Shown here one piece after another: positions 32,770 through 41,083 of a stretch of DNA of 49,084 bases (position 1 is the first letter of the stretch; every line of letters begins with the position of its first letter). The translations under genes were made by a program, and so were the position numbers. The DNA comes from Pseudonocardia nigra (lineage in GTDB: Bacteria; Actinomycetota; Actinomycetes; Mycobacteriales; Pseudonocardiaceae), in the NCBI RefSeq assembly GCF_019396355.1, contig NZ_JAHKRK010000035.1:1-49084 (forward strand), written 5' to 3'. The notes below the pieces were generated by a model, which saw nothing but the letters and a program-made list of their open reading frames with translations, was not told the DNA's origin and made no database searches.

Positions 32770-32874
32770 ATGCTGAGAGAACTGCGCCCCCCGCACCCCG
32801 CCCGCCGGCTGGTCCGCCGCCGGGTGGTCGACATGTGCCGGCGCACGGCATCGGGCTGTCGCATCCGGCACTGA
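32770..32874 (+). CDS. Actinobacterial cysteine-type leader peptide upstream of metNIQ
   Basis: This 34-codon frame ends LVRRRVVDMCRRTASGCRIR, matching the R-x-H/V-VD-x-C/L-R-x-x-S-x-x-C pattern of small actinobacterial peptides found before sulfur-uptake operons. In those, ribosome stalling at cysteine codons is thought to act as an attenuator. Cys codons occur at positions 23 and 30. It lies 75 bp before the transporter start on the same strand, so scarce cysteine would be expected to raise transporter expression. No strong Shine-Dalgarno is seen. It is assigned on motif and position. Confidence 0.75.
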   Translation: MLRELRPPHPARRLVRRRVVDMCRRTASGCRIRH

Positions 32875-32949
32875 CCCCGCGCCGCCCGCTTCCTTCCCCC
32901 TGTCCCGCACCGGGACGCAATGCGCGCCCACGCGCCCTCCGGAGAGTCC

Positions 32950-33951
32950 GTGATCTCGGTCGAGAACCTGACCAAGTCCTTCGCCACGCCCGCCGGGCCG
33001 GTCCGCGCGCTCGACGACGTGAGCCTGACCGTCCCCGCCGGGACGGTCTGCGGCGTGGTCGGCCCGAGCGGTGCGGGCAAGTCGACGCTGGCGCGGTGCG
33101 TCCCGCTGCTGGAACGGCCCGACTCGGGCGCCGTCCGCATCGACGGCACCGACCTCGTGCCCCTGCGCGGCCGTGCGCTGCGTGACGCGCGGCGCCGGAT
33201 CGGCGTCGTCCCGCAGGGCGACTCGCTGCTGCGCCAGCGCAACGCGGCCGGGAACGTTGCGCTGCCGCTGGAGGCCGCGGGCGTCGACGGAGCGGAGCGC
33301 CGGCAGCGGGTCGGTGAGCTGCTGGATCTCGTCGGGCTCGCCGACAAGGCCGACAGCTACCCCGACCAGCTCTCCGGCGGGCAGCGCCAGCGCGTCGCGG
33401 TGGCCAGGGCGCTCGCCGCCCGGCCGCGGGTGCTGCTGGCCGACGAGCCGACCTCGGCGCTGGACCCCACGACCACCGCGTCCGTGCTCGCCGTGCTCGA
33501 GCGCGCCCGCGCCGAGCTGGGGGTCACGGTCCTCGTCGTCACCCACGACATGGCCGTCGTCCGCACGATCTGCTCGGACGTGGCCGTGCTCGACCAGGGC
33601 CGGATCGTCGAGCACGGTCCGGTGCTGCGCCTGGTCGCCGAACCCGGCAGCCACACGGCCGCGGCCCTGCTCCCGGAGCTCGACGGCCCGCAGCCCCCGC
33701 CCGACGCCGGGCTCGTCGCCGACGTCGTGCTCGTGGGCGACGTCGCCGCGAGCCCGCTGCTGACCGCGACCGCCGCACGGTTCGGCGCCGACCTCACGCT
33801 GTGGGGCGGCGGCTTCACCCGCCTCGCCGGGGCGCCGGTGGCCCGGTTCCGGATCGGGGTGAGCGGCGCGGACGCGGGCGCCGTCCTGGACGCGCTGTCG
33901 GACGCGGGCGCGGTCGTCGAGCGGCACGCCCGGACGGAGGTCGCGGCATGA
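32950..33951 (+). CDS. metN: Methionine-type ABC transporter ATPase
   Basis: This 333-residue ATPase has Walker A GPSGAGKST (38-46), the Q-loop region, the LSGGQRQR signature (about 141) and Walker B VLLADEPTSALD. A C-terminal regulatory domain (about 250-330, VADVVLVGDVAASPLL...) resembles the NIL domain that binds methionine. The GTG at 32950, after GGAGAG, gives a standard N-terminus (VISVENLTKSF); an ATG at 32920 would add ten residues. Its stop overlaps the metI start. The leader upstream points to cysteine or general sulfur control, so methionine is not certain as substrate. Confidence 0.92.
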   Translation: MISVENLTKSFATPAGPVRALDDVSLTVPAGTVCGVVGPSGAGKSTLARCVPLLERPDSGAVRIDGTDLVPLRGRALRDARRRIGVVPQGDSLLRQRNAAGNVALPLEAAGVDGAERRQRVGELLDLVGLADKADSYPDQLSGGQRQRVAVARALAARPRVLLADEPTSALDPTTTASVLAVLERARAELGVTVLVVTHDMAVVRTICSDVAVLDQGRIVEHGPVLRLVAEPGSHTAAALLPELDGPQPPPDAGLVADVVLVGDVAASPLLTATAARFGADLTLWGGGFTRLAGAPVARFRIGVSGADAGAVLDALSDAGAVVERHARTEVAA

Positions 33952-34631
33952 GAGAAGCCACCCCGTGGACCGAGGTCCTCGCGCTGCTCGCGACCGGGAC
34001 CGGCGAGACCCTCTACATGGTCGGCGTCTCGACCCTGCTCGCCGCCCTGTTCGGCATCCCGCTCGGCGTGCTGCTGCACCTCACCGCGCCCGGCGGGCTG
34101 CACCCTCGGCCGCTGCTGCACCGGCTGCTCGGCGCGGTCGTCGATCTCGGCCGCGCCATGCCGTTCATCGTGCTGCTGGTGGTGCTGCTGTCGTTCACCC
34201 GGTTCCTGATCGGGACGTCGATCGGGCCCACCGCCGCGATCGTGCCGCTCGCGGTCGGCGCCGTCCCGTTCGTCGGGCGCCTGGTGCAGAACGTGCTGGC
34301 CGAGGTGCACGTCGCCGTCGTCGAGGCCGCCGTGACCACCGGTGCGAGCACGTCGAAGATCGTCCGAAGCGTGCTGCTGCGCGAGTCGGTGCCCGCCCTG
34401 ATCGGCGCGCTCGGCGTCACCACGATCGCGCTCATCGGCTACTCGGCGATGGCCGGTGTGATCGGCGGCGGCGGGCTCGGTGACCTCGCGATCCGCATCG
34501 GCTACCAGCGCTTCGACAGTCGCGTGCTGTGGAGCACCGTGCTCGTCCTCGCCGTGCTGACCACCGTCGTGCAGCTCGCCTTCTCGTTCGCGGCGAGGCG
34601 GCTGGACCGCCGCCGGCACGCGAGCGCCTAG
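33948..34631 (+). CDS. metI: Methionine-type ABC transporter permease
   Basis: This 227-residue membrane protein has five predicted helices and the MetI features GETLYMVGVSTLLAALFGIPLGVLL at the start. It has a loop VVEAAVTTGASTSKIVRSVLLRESVPALIGALGVT, which contacts the ATPase, and the typical end IALIGYSAMAGVIGGGGLGDLAIRIGYQRF. It translocates methionine or a related amino acid together with MetN and MetQ. ATGA overlap with metN. Confidence 0.94.
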   Translation: MREATPWTEVLALLATGTGETLYMVGVSTLLAALFGIPLGVLLHLTAPGGLHPRPLLHRLLGAVVDLGRAMPFIVLLVVLLSFTRFLIGTSIGPTAAIVPLAVGAVPFVGRLVQNVLAEVHVAVVEAAVTTGASTSKIVRSVLLRESVPALIGALGVTTIALIGYSAMAGVIGGGGLGDLAIRIGYQRFDSRVLWSTVLVLAVLTTVVQLAFSFAARRLDRRRHASA

Positions 34632-34660
34632 AACTCACCCCTTCACGAGAGGAACCCCTC

Positions 34661-35485
34661 ATGCGTCTGCGCTCCCTCGCCGTCGCCGCCGCGGCGGCCG
34701 TCGTCGCGCTCGCCGGGTGCTCGAGCGGCGGCGCCGCCGAGCCCGGTGCCGCCGCCGACCCGGCCGCCCCGCTGCGCGTCGGCGTCAGCCCCACCCCGCA
34801 CGGGCAGATCCTGCAGTACGTCGCCGACGAGCTGGCCCCGGCGCGCGACCTGCAGATCGAGGTCGTCGAGTTCACCGACTACGTCCAGCCGAACACCGCG
34901 CTGGTCGACGGCTCGCTGGACGCCAACTACTTCCAGACGGTGCCGTTCCTGGACGAGTTCACCGCCAGCAGCGGCGCCGAGCTGACCTGGGTGGCCCCGG
35001 TGCACCTCGAGCCGCTCGGGGTGTACTCGGAGTCGGTGACGGCGCTCGCCGACCTGCCCGACGGCGCCACCATCGGCATCGCCAACGACCCGGCCAACGA
35101 GGCTCGCGGGCTGCGCCTGCTCGCCGCGAACGGGCTGATCACCCTGAACCCGGGCTCCGAGGCCACCGCCACGCCGCGCGACATCGCCTCCAACCCGAAG
35201 AACCTGCAGTTCACGGAGCTGGAGGCGGCGCAGCTGCCGCGCAGCCTCGCCGACACCGACGCCTCGGTGGTCAACGGCAACTACGCGATCGACGCGGGCC
35301 TCGACCCGGCGCAGGACGCGCTGGTGCTGGAGTCGGCGGAGAACAACCCGAACGCCAACGGCCTGGTCACCCGGCCCGAGCTGCAGAGCGACCCGCGGAT
35401 CCAGGCGCTGGCCGAGCTGCTGACCTCGCCGGAGGTCGAGAGCTACATCCAGCAGACCTTCCAGGGCGCGGTCATCCCCGTCTGA
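34661..35485 (+). CDS. metQ: Methionine-type ABC transporter binding lipoprotein
   Basis: This 274-residue lipoprotein has lipobox ALAGC (Cys20) and the NlpA/MetQ fold: LRVGVSPTPHGQILQYVADEL, the ligand segments NTALVDGSLDANYFQTVPFLDEF and HLEPLGVYSESV, IGIANDPANEARGLRLLAANGLI and NGNYAIDAGLDP. It binds the amino acid outside the cell. It starts 29 bp after metI with a good ribosome site (GAGAGGA). It ends before a CCGCG pentamer run and a strong hairpin. Confidence 0.94.
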   Translation: MRLRSLAVAAAAAVVALAGCSSGGAAEPGAAADPAAPLRVGVSPTPHGQILQYVADELAPARDLQIEVVEFTDYVQPNTALVDGSLDANYFQTVPFLDEFTASSGAELTWVAPVHLEPLGVYSESVTALADLPDGATIGIANDPANEARGLRLLAANGLITLNPGSEATATPRDIASNPKNLQFTELEAAQLPRSLADTDASVVNGNYAIDAGLDPAQDALVLESAENNPNANGLVTRPELQSDPRIQALAELLTSPEVESYIQQTFQGAVIPV

Positions 35486-35490
35486 GCCCG

Positions 35491-35521
35491 CGCCCCGCGC
35501 CGCGCCGCGCCGCGCCGCGCC
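35491..35521. repeat. CCGCG pentanucleotide run
   Basis: About five tandem CCGCG/CGCGC units lie directly after the metQ stop and before the hairpin. Such runs change length readily during replication. I see no coding role. Confidence 0.7.
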
Positions 35522-35562
35522 AACGGCACTTTCGCTCAAGCCTATTGAGCGAAAGTGCCGTT
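35522..35562. terminator. Perfect 18-bp stem hairpin between metQ and the GNAT remnant
   Basis: AACGGCACTTTCGCTCAA (35522-35539) and its exact complement (35545-35562) flank a 5-base loop. It follows metQ and includes the stop of the minus-strand GNAT remnant (35542). Its layout parallels the hairpin at 12047-12095: both lie between convergent genes and encode the end of the minus-strand one. Confidence 0.7.
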
Positions 35563-36065
35563 CGCGTATTCGGCGCGGCGCACGTAGAGCGCGAACGGCT
35601 CCCCGTGCAGCCACAGCTCGTGGTCGTAGGCGAACCCGAGGCGTTCCATCACCGCCCGCGACCGCCGGTTGCGGGCCTCGGTGAACGCGACGACCTCGGG
35701 CTCGCCCAGCTCGTCGAACGCGATCTCCAGCCCGGCGCGGCCGATCTCGCCCGCGTAGCCCCGCCCCCAGAGCTCCTGCCGGACCGCCCACCCGATCTCG
35801 AGCCGGCGCCGCCCCTCGACGTCGGCCTAGGAGAGCCCGCCGCGGCCCCCGACCGGCGGTCGTAGGCGAGCCACTTGTGCACCCCGTCGGACTCCCAGCC
35901 GCGGGCCATGGCGGCCGCGTGGTCGCGGGCGTCGTCGCGGGTCCAGGTGCCGTACCACTGCGCGATGCCCGGGTCCTGGTGCAGGCGGTACAGGTCGTCG
36001 GCCCGGTCCGGTCCGACGGGCTCCAGGCGCAACCTGGCGGTGCTGCTGCTGCCTGGTGTGGTCAT
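35542..36065 (-). pseudogene. GNAT-family acetyltransferase, frameshift plus stop
   Basis: The first part reads MTTPGSSSTARLRLEPVGPD...GIAQWYGTWTRDDARDHAAAM...KWLAYDRR, a GNAT N-terminus. Near 35858 the frame shifts to VGGRGGLS, which then meets TAG at 35827-35829. Beyond that stop the same frame continues ADVEGRRRLEIGWAVRQELW and GRGYAGEIGRAGLEIAFDEL, then AVMERLGFAYDHELW, up to 35542. That preserves the acetyl-CoA loop (RGYAGE). Two lesions (an indel and a nonsense codon) make this the firmest pseudogene in the window. Confidence 0.8.
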
Positions 36066-36190
36066 ACCCCGTCCCGCGTCGGCTGCCGGCGGGGATCATC
36101 GCACGGCGGTGCTCGTCCGGGTGCTCGAGGTTTTCCCGCACTCCGGAGCGTGAACTTGCATCAAGCGCACCGGGGCGCAACCCTCATGCC

Positions 36191-36529
36191 GTGACCGAGC
36201 AGGCCATCCACCTCGATCTCGACGACGCCGGTGTGGCGAGCAACTTGCCCCGGCCGGTTCACGAGAGCGACGAAGTCCAACAGGTGCCCTACCGACCTGT
36301 GCAGTTCCGCGACGACGACCTACCGACTGCGCTCGAGCGGTCCGCCGCCTGGCTGCGCAGCGTGCAGGAATGGCTGGGCGAGCCGATCGACGTCATCGCC
36401 GTGCACCTGGACTACGACGATCGCGCAGGCCAGCCCTACTACGAGGTGAAGTTGCTCTGCAACGAGGAGGACCTGGCGGGCGCGCCCCTCGCGATGCGCG
36501 CGCGCCGCACATCGTCCGCCGAGGACTGA
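36191..36529 (+). CDS. Small acidic protein, unknown function
   Basis: This 112-residue product starts at GTG 36191 (VTEQAIHLDLDD) and has no signal peptide or membrane segment. It is acidic, with a predicted alpha/beta core (LERSAAWLRSVQEWLGEPIDVIAVHLDYDD, YYEVKLLCNEEDL). I do not recognise a family. A longer frame continues upstream to 36056 but overlaps the divergent GNAT remnant. Codon pattern and the convergent neighbour at 36564 support it as real, with moderate certainty. Confidence 0.55.
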   Translation: MTEQAIHLDLDDAGVASNLPRPVHESDEVQQVPYRPVQFRDDDLPTALERSAAWLRSVQEWLGEPIDVIAVHLDYDDRAGQPYYEVKLLCNEEDLAGAPLAMRARRTSSAED

Positions 36530-36563
36530 GCGGCAGCACGGACCGCACGGCGCCCGCGGTGGC

Positions 36564-38717
36564 TCACGTGCCCGGCCGGACCGGGTCGGCGAGCCGGTCG
36601 ACCAGGTCCTCCCACGCGGCGGGCCGGGCGAAGAGCCACCCCTGCCCCGTGTCGCAGCCGCTGGCCCGCAGCTGCTCGGCCTGCGCCACGGTCTCGACGG
36701 CCTCCGCGATGACCGTGAGCCCCAGGGCGTGGGCGAGGACGACCAGGCTGGCGACGATCGAGCCGCCGCCCGTCGCGGGCTTGCGCAGCCCGTCGACGAG
36801 CACGCCGGCGAGCTTGAGCGTGTGCAGCGGCAGGCGCGGGAGGTAGCTCAGGTTCGAGTAGCCGGTGCCGAAGTCGTCCACGGCGATGCGCACGCCCATG
36901 TCGGCGAGCGCGGTGATCGCTTCCACGGGGCGCCCGGCCGGGCCGAGCAGGGCGCTCTCGGTCAGCTCGAGCTGCAGCAGCCGCGGCGGCAGCCCGGTCT
37001 CGTCGAGGATGCGGGCGACGTCCTGGACGAGGTCGGGCTCGTGGGTCTGGCGCACGGCCAGGTTGACGCTGACGAACAGGTCGGCGTCGGGGTGCGCGGC
37101 GTTCCACACCGCGGCCCGCTCGCACGCCTCGGTGAGCACCCGGCGGCCGAGCGGGACGATGAAGCCGTTCTCCTCGGCCAGCTCGATGAACGCCCCCGGC
37201 CCGAGCAGGCCGAACGTGGGATGCGCCCACCGCACGAGCGCCTCGACGCCACGCACGCGGCCGTCGTCCAGCCCAACGATCGGCTGGTACTCCACCCGGA
37301 ACTCGTCGCGCTCCAGCCCGGGCAGCAGCGTGGTGGAGAGGGTGTAGCGGGTCATGTCGCGGGCGTTGCGCTCCGGGTCGAAGCGGGCCCAGCGGTTGCG
37401 CCCGTCGGACTTCGCCCAGTAGAGGGTGACGTCCGCGGCCTTGAGCACGTCGGCGGGCGTGGTGCCGGCGACCGCCCGCTCGATCACCCCGATGCTGGCC
37501 GAGACCGCGAGCCGGTGGCCGTCGATCTCGACCGGCTCGGCGAGCACCTCGAGCACGGTGTCGGCGAGCACGGCCAGCTCGCCGTCCGGCGGGTCCTCGA
37601 CGAGGATGACGAACTCGTCGCCGCCCATCCGCGCCACGAGGTGCCCCCGGGTGGACACGCACTCGTCCAGCCTGCCCGCCACGGCGACGAGCAGCCGGTC
37701 GCCCACGTCGTGGCCGAGCCGGTCGTTCACGGCCTTGAAGCGGTCGAGGTCCAGGTAACAGACCCCCACCCGGGCACCCGGGCGTGCGAACACCTCGGTG
37801 AGCCGGTCCAGGAACAGCGTCCGGTTCGGCAGCAGGGTCAGCGGGTCGTGGAGGGCCTGCCTGCGCAGCCGCTCCTGCAGCTCGCGGCGCGCGGTCACGT
37901 CCTCGACCATCGCGACGGTGTACTTCGGCGCACCCGAGGCGTCCCGGATCAGCGACGCGGTCATGTCGGTCCACATGAAGTGCCCGTCGCGGTGGCGGTA
38001 GCGCTTCTCGACGCGGGCGTGGTCCCGCCTGCCGTCGATGACGTCCTGGTACATCTCCCACATCCCGGCGGCGTCGTCCTCGTAGAACAGGTCGCTCACC
38101 CGGAGGCGGCAGAACTCCGGGATGGTGTAGCCGAGCATCGACGCGAAGGCCTGGTTCGCGTCGACGATGCGGCCCTCCATGTCGCCGATGCCGATACCGA
38201 TCCCGGCGTCCGAGAAGATCGCGCGGAACCGCGCCTCGCTCGACCGCAGCGCCTGCTCGATCTGGCGGCGCGCCTCCACCTCCGCGCGCCGCACCATCTC
38301 CTGCTCGTCGAGCAGCCGGGCCCGCAGGCGGGTGACGTAGCCGTCGGCGACGGCGGCCTGCGCCTCGGGCGCCACCTCCCGAGGGTCGCGGGCCCCTCCC
38401 GCCGCGATCTCGGCAAGGTGCCTGCCGAGCGCGGCCACGGTGCCCGGGAGCACCTCCGCGGAGACCAGGTCGGCGTCGACGAGCGCGGCGCCCGTCCGGC
38501 GGGCGAGGTGCAGGTCGACGGGATCGGCCACCGCGGCGTCGACCAGCCGCCGGGCGAGGACGGTGAGGAACTCGCCGAGCTCGGCGCGCGCCATCGGCAG
38601 GTACGGAGCACGGGCCAGCGCGCCGGTCCACGACGAGACGAGCGCGCTCACGTCAGCGTCGCCCGGCCGCCGCCTCCGGCCCGCCCGTCCCCCTCGGCCG
38701 GTCATCGGTGTGAGCAT
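36564..38717 (-). CDS. PAS-GGDEF-EAL cyclic-di-GMP signalling protein
   Basis: This 717-residue cytoplasmic protein has an N-terminal helical region (20-150), a PAS sensor (about 155-275, FRAIFSDAGIGIGIGDMEGRIVDAN with a PAC-type end), a GGDEF domain with intact motif at about 364 (ARMGGDEFVIL), and an EAL domain starting near residue 470 (VEALVRWAHP, TGYSNLSYLPRLPLHTLKLA). The intact GGDEF suggests diguanylate cyclase capacity, and the EAL motif suggests c-di-GMP phosphodiesterase activity. Which dominates is not evident. No transmembrane helix is seen, so PAS probably senses a soluble or redox signal. The start at 38717 is uncertain; 38705 is possible. Confidence 0.9.
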   Translation of the reverse strand: MLTPMTGRGGRAGRRRRPGDADVSALVSSWTGALARAPYLPMARAELGEFLTVLARRLVDAAVADPVDLHLARRTGAALVDADLVSAEVLPGTVAALGRHLAEIAAGGARDPREVAPEAQAAVADGYVTRLRARLLDEQEMVRRAEVEARRQIEQALRSSEARFRAIFSDAGIGIGIGDMEGRIVDANQAFASMLGYTIPEFCRLRVSDLFYEDDAAGMWEMYQDVIDGRRDHARVEKRYRHRDGHFMWTDMTASLIRDASGAPKYTVAMVEDVTARRELQERLRRQALHDPLTLLPNRTLFLDRLTEVFARPGARVGVCYLDLDRFKAVNDRLGHDVGDRLLVAVAGRLDECVSTRGHLVARMGGDEFVILVEDPPDGELAVLADTVLEVLAEPVEIDGHRLAVSASIGVIERAVAGTTPADVLKAADVTLYWAKSDGRNRWARFDPERNARDMTRYTLSTTLLPGLERDEFRVEYQPIVGLDDGRVRGVEALVRWAHPTFGLLGPGAFIELAEENGFIVPLGRRVLTEACERAAVWNAAHPDADLFVSVNLAVRQTHEPDLVQDVARILDETGLPPRLLQLELTESALLGPAGRPVEAITALADMGVRIAVDDFGTGYSNLSYLPRLPLHTLKLAGVLVDGLRKPATGGGSIVASLVVLAHALGLTVIAEAVETVAQAEQLRASGCDTGQGWLFARPAAWEDLVDRLADPVRPGT

Positions 38718-38786
38718 ACGGTTCCCGCGCGGAGGAGAGAGCCGTAGGCTTCGCGCGGAGATCATTCGCCCGAGGGACGGAGACAC

Positions 38787-39599
38787 GTGGAACGGCCGAG
38801 CTGGGCACCGGAGGACATCGATCTCGACCGGCCGAGCGCGGCCAGGGTGTACGACTACTTCCTCGGCGGGGCGCACAACTTCGCCGTCGACCGCCAGCTC
38901 GCCGAGGCGATCGCGAGCATGACGCCGAACATCGGCGACACGATGCGGGCCAACCGCTCGTTCCTGCGCCGCATGGTGCGCTACCTCATCGGCGAGGGCG
39001 TCACGCAGTTCCTGGACCTCGGCTCGGGCATCCCGACGGTCGGCAACGTCCACGAGGTGGCGCAGCAGGCGGATCCCGACGCGCGCGTCGTCTACGTCGA
39101 CGTCGACCCGATCGCGGTGTCGCACAGCCGCGCGATCCTCGCCGACGACCCGAACACCACGGCAATCCAGGCCGACGTCCGCGAGGTCGACCGCATCCTC
39201 GCCGACCCCGAGACGCGGCGGCTGCTGGACCTCGACCGTCCGGTCGCCGTGCTCCTGCTCGGCGTTCTGCACTTCGTGCCCGACTCCGACGACCCGGCCG
39301 GGCTCGTCGCCCGGCTCCGCGACGCGATCAGTCCCGGCAGCTTCGTCGCGCAGGTGAACGTCACGCACGAGGACCAGCCACCGGAGGTCATCGAGGCGCA
39401 GAAGCTGTCCGGCCGTACCGGCACTCCGATCCACCTGCGGTCGCGGGCCGAGCTGCTCGCGCAGTTCGCCGGGATGTCCCTGGTCGAGCCGGGTCTGGTG
39501 CACATCCCGCTCTGGCGCCCCGACTCGCCGCTGGACGTCGACGACCGCCGGGAGCGCTTCGGGGCCCTCGCCGGGGTGGCGCGCAAGGACGCCGAGTAG
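38787..39599 (+). CDS. SAM-dependent methyltransferase, SAV2177/DUF574 family
   Basis: This 270-residue protein has the family's opening SAARVYDYFLGGAHNFAVDRQLAEAI and the SAM-binding motif QFLDLGSGIPTVGNVHEVAQ at about 72-92. It continues with VVYVDVDPIAVSHSRAIL and LLGVLHFVPD. Proteins of this family are abundant in actinobacteria and the substrate is not known. The start is GTG with GGGACGGAGAC upstream. It is divergent from the signalling protein gene. Confidence 0.92.
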   Translation: MERPSWAPEDIDLDRPSAARVYDYFLGGAHNFAVDRQLAEAIASMTPNIGDTMRANRSFLRRMVRYLIGEGVTQFLDLGSGIPTVGNVHEVAQQADPDARVVYVDVDPIAVSHSRAILADDPNTTAIQADVREVDRILADPETRRLLDLDRPVAVLLLGVLHFVPDSDDPAGLVARLRDAISPGSFVAQVNVTHEDQPPEVIEAQKLSGRTGTPIHLRSRAELLAQFAGMSLVEPGLVHIPLWRPDSPLDVDDRRERFGALAGVARKDAE

Positions 39600-39696
39600 C
39601 GGCGAAGTCCCCCGAAGGTAGTTGCCGTCGCAACGCCTGGACGGTTGCAGCGCGGGTACCCGGGTGGTCGCCAGAACCCGAAGGAGGAGCGACCAC

Positions 39697-40314
39697 ATGA
39701 CCGAAGTCAACGCCGCAGTGATCTACTACTCGGCCACCGGCAGCACCTACGCGATGGCCCAGGCGGCCGCCAAGGCGGCGGAGGCCGCCGGCGCGGACGT
39801 GCGGCTGCGCAAGGTGCGCGAGCTGGCCCCGGACGAGGCGATCGCCAGCAACGAAGGCTGGGCCGAACACGCCAAGCGGACCCAGGACGTGCCCGAGGCC
39901 ACCCTCGACGACCTGGAGTGGGCCGATGTGTTGATCTTCGGGACCCCCACCCGCTACGGGCTGCCGACGGCGCAGATCAAGCAGTTTATCGATGCCACCG
40001 GGCCGTTGTGGGGCGCGGGCAAGCTCGTGAACAAGGTCGCGACGTCGTTCACCTCGACCGGCACCGCACACGGCGGTCAGGAGACGACCATCACCGCGCT
40101 GAACAACACCTTCTACCACTGGGGCGCGATCATCGTCGCTCCCGGCTACGCCGACCCCATCCAGTTCGAGGCGGGCAACCCTTACGGCGCCAGCCACATC
40201 TCGAACAACGGGGCCATCCCTCCGGGTGACACCGAGCTCGGGTCGGTGAGCTTCCAGGCCACGCGGGCCGTGGAGATCGGCCAGGCCCTCAAGGCCGGCC
40301 TCGCGGCCGCCTGA
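39697..40314 (+). CDS. wrbA: NAD(P)H:quinone oxidoreductase, WrbA type
   Basis: This 205-residue flavodoxin-fold enzyme has the FMN-binding loop YSATGSTYAMA near residue 10, GTPTRYGLPTAQIKQFIDATG, and the WrbA signature SFTSTGTAHGGQETT with NNTFYHWGAIIV. WrbA reduces quinones by two electrons with NAD(P)H and protects from redox cycling. It is a tetramer with FMN. The start has AAGGAGGAGC eight bases upstream. It is probably transcribed alone, ahead of a universal stress gene. Confidence 0.95.
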   Translation: MTEVNAAVIYYSATGSTYAMAQAAAKAAEAAGADVRLRKVRELAPDEAIASNEGWAEHAKRTQDVPEATLDDLEWADVLIFGTPTRYGLPTAQIKQFIDATGPLWGAGKLVNKVATSFTSTGTAHGGQETTITALNNTFYHWGAIIVAPGYADPIQFEAGNPYGASHISNNGAIPPGDTELGSVSFQATRAVEIGQALKAGLAAA

Positions 40315-40399
40315 TGAACCCCTGCGGACGCGGCATCCCGGCCGTGCGGCCGGGACGGGCCGGCGGCGTACGCCGGAGCTCACCCGATCGGCGGCCGGC

Positions 40400-41071
40400 G
40401 TGAGCACCCACGGCAGTGCCCTGGCCCCCCGGGAGACGAGCCGGGGCAGGCGGGCGCAGCCGATGCTGGTCGTGGGCGCGGTTCCGGGCTGGGTGTCGCA
40501 GTGGTGCCGCGCCCGCGGACGCGAGCTCCTGCCCGTCGACGACGTTCCGAGCACCGCCGGGGACGAGCCCGGCAGGACGCGGCACGCGCGCGTCGTCGCC
40601 GCGTTTCCCGGGCGGACCGTGCTCGTCCAGCCCGAGATGGGCCACCGGGACGCACCGCCGGTGCGGGTCGTCGCCGCGCTGCGGCGGCTGCCCGAGGATG
40701 CGCACGTGCTGGGCGACGCGGCCGAAGCCGCCGCGCAGCTGGCCGTGCCGCTCACCATCCTGCACGCCGTGCCGCTGTCGTTTGGGGAGCGGAGCGTCGG
40801 CCTCGAGGAAGCGCTGGACCGGGGCAGGCGCGTACTGCGCACGGCGGTGCGGCAGGCCGGCGCGGGCGAGCCCGCGCTCGAGCTCGCGTCGCAGCTGCTG
40901 CGTGCGCGGCCGCACGAGCTGGTCGGCGACCTGGGCGACGACGCGCTGCTCGTGATCGGCGGCCCGCGCCAGCGCGGCGCGGTCGGCCTCGTCACGAACA
41001 GCGCGCTGCACCACGCGCCCTGCCCCGTCCTGGTCGCGGCGCGCCCGGTGCGGCCCGGCGGGACCGCCTGA
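40400..41071 (+). CDS. Universal stress protein-like protein
   Basis: This 223-residue product has a C-terminal UspA-like half (about 110-215): AAQLAVPLTILHAVPL, LEEALDRGRRVLRTAV, LASQLLRARPHELVGDLGDDALLVIGG, and the family's ending LVTNSALHHAPCPVLVAA. The N-terminal half (about 1-105) looks like a second, degenerate Usp domain without the ATP-binding loop. Usp proteins bind ATP or act as stress chaperones; the exact role is unknown. GTG start at 40400. Confidence 0.8.
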   Translation: MSTHGSALAPRETSRGRRAQPMLVVGAVPGWVSQWCRARGRELLPVDDVPSTAGDEPGRTRHARVVAAFPGRTVLVQPEMGHRDAPPVRVVAALRRLPEDAHVLGDAAEAAAQLAVPLTILHAVPLSFGERSVGLEEALDRGRRVLRTAVRQAGAGEPALELASQLLRARPHELVGDLGDDALLVIGGPRQRGAVGLVTNSALHHAPCPVLVAARPVRPGGTA

Positions 41072-41083
41072 CCCCGGCGCCCG

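Noticed and set aside
32660..32950. SAM riboswitch upstream of metNIQ
   Set aside because: I could not find a riboswitch-like core or paired helices of a SAM class; the conserved leader peptide explains the region better.
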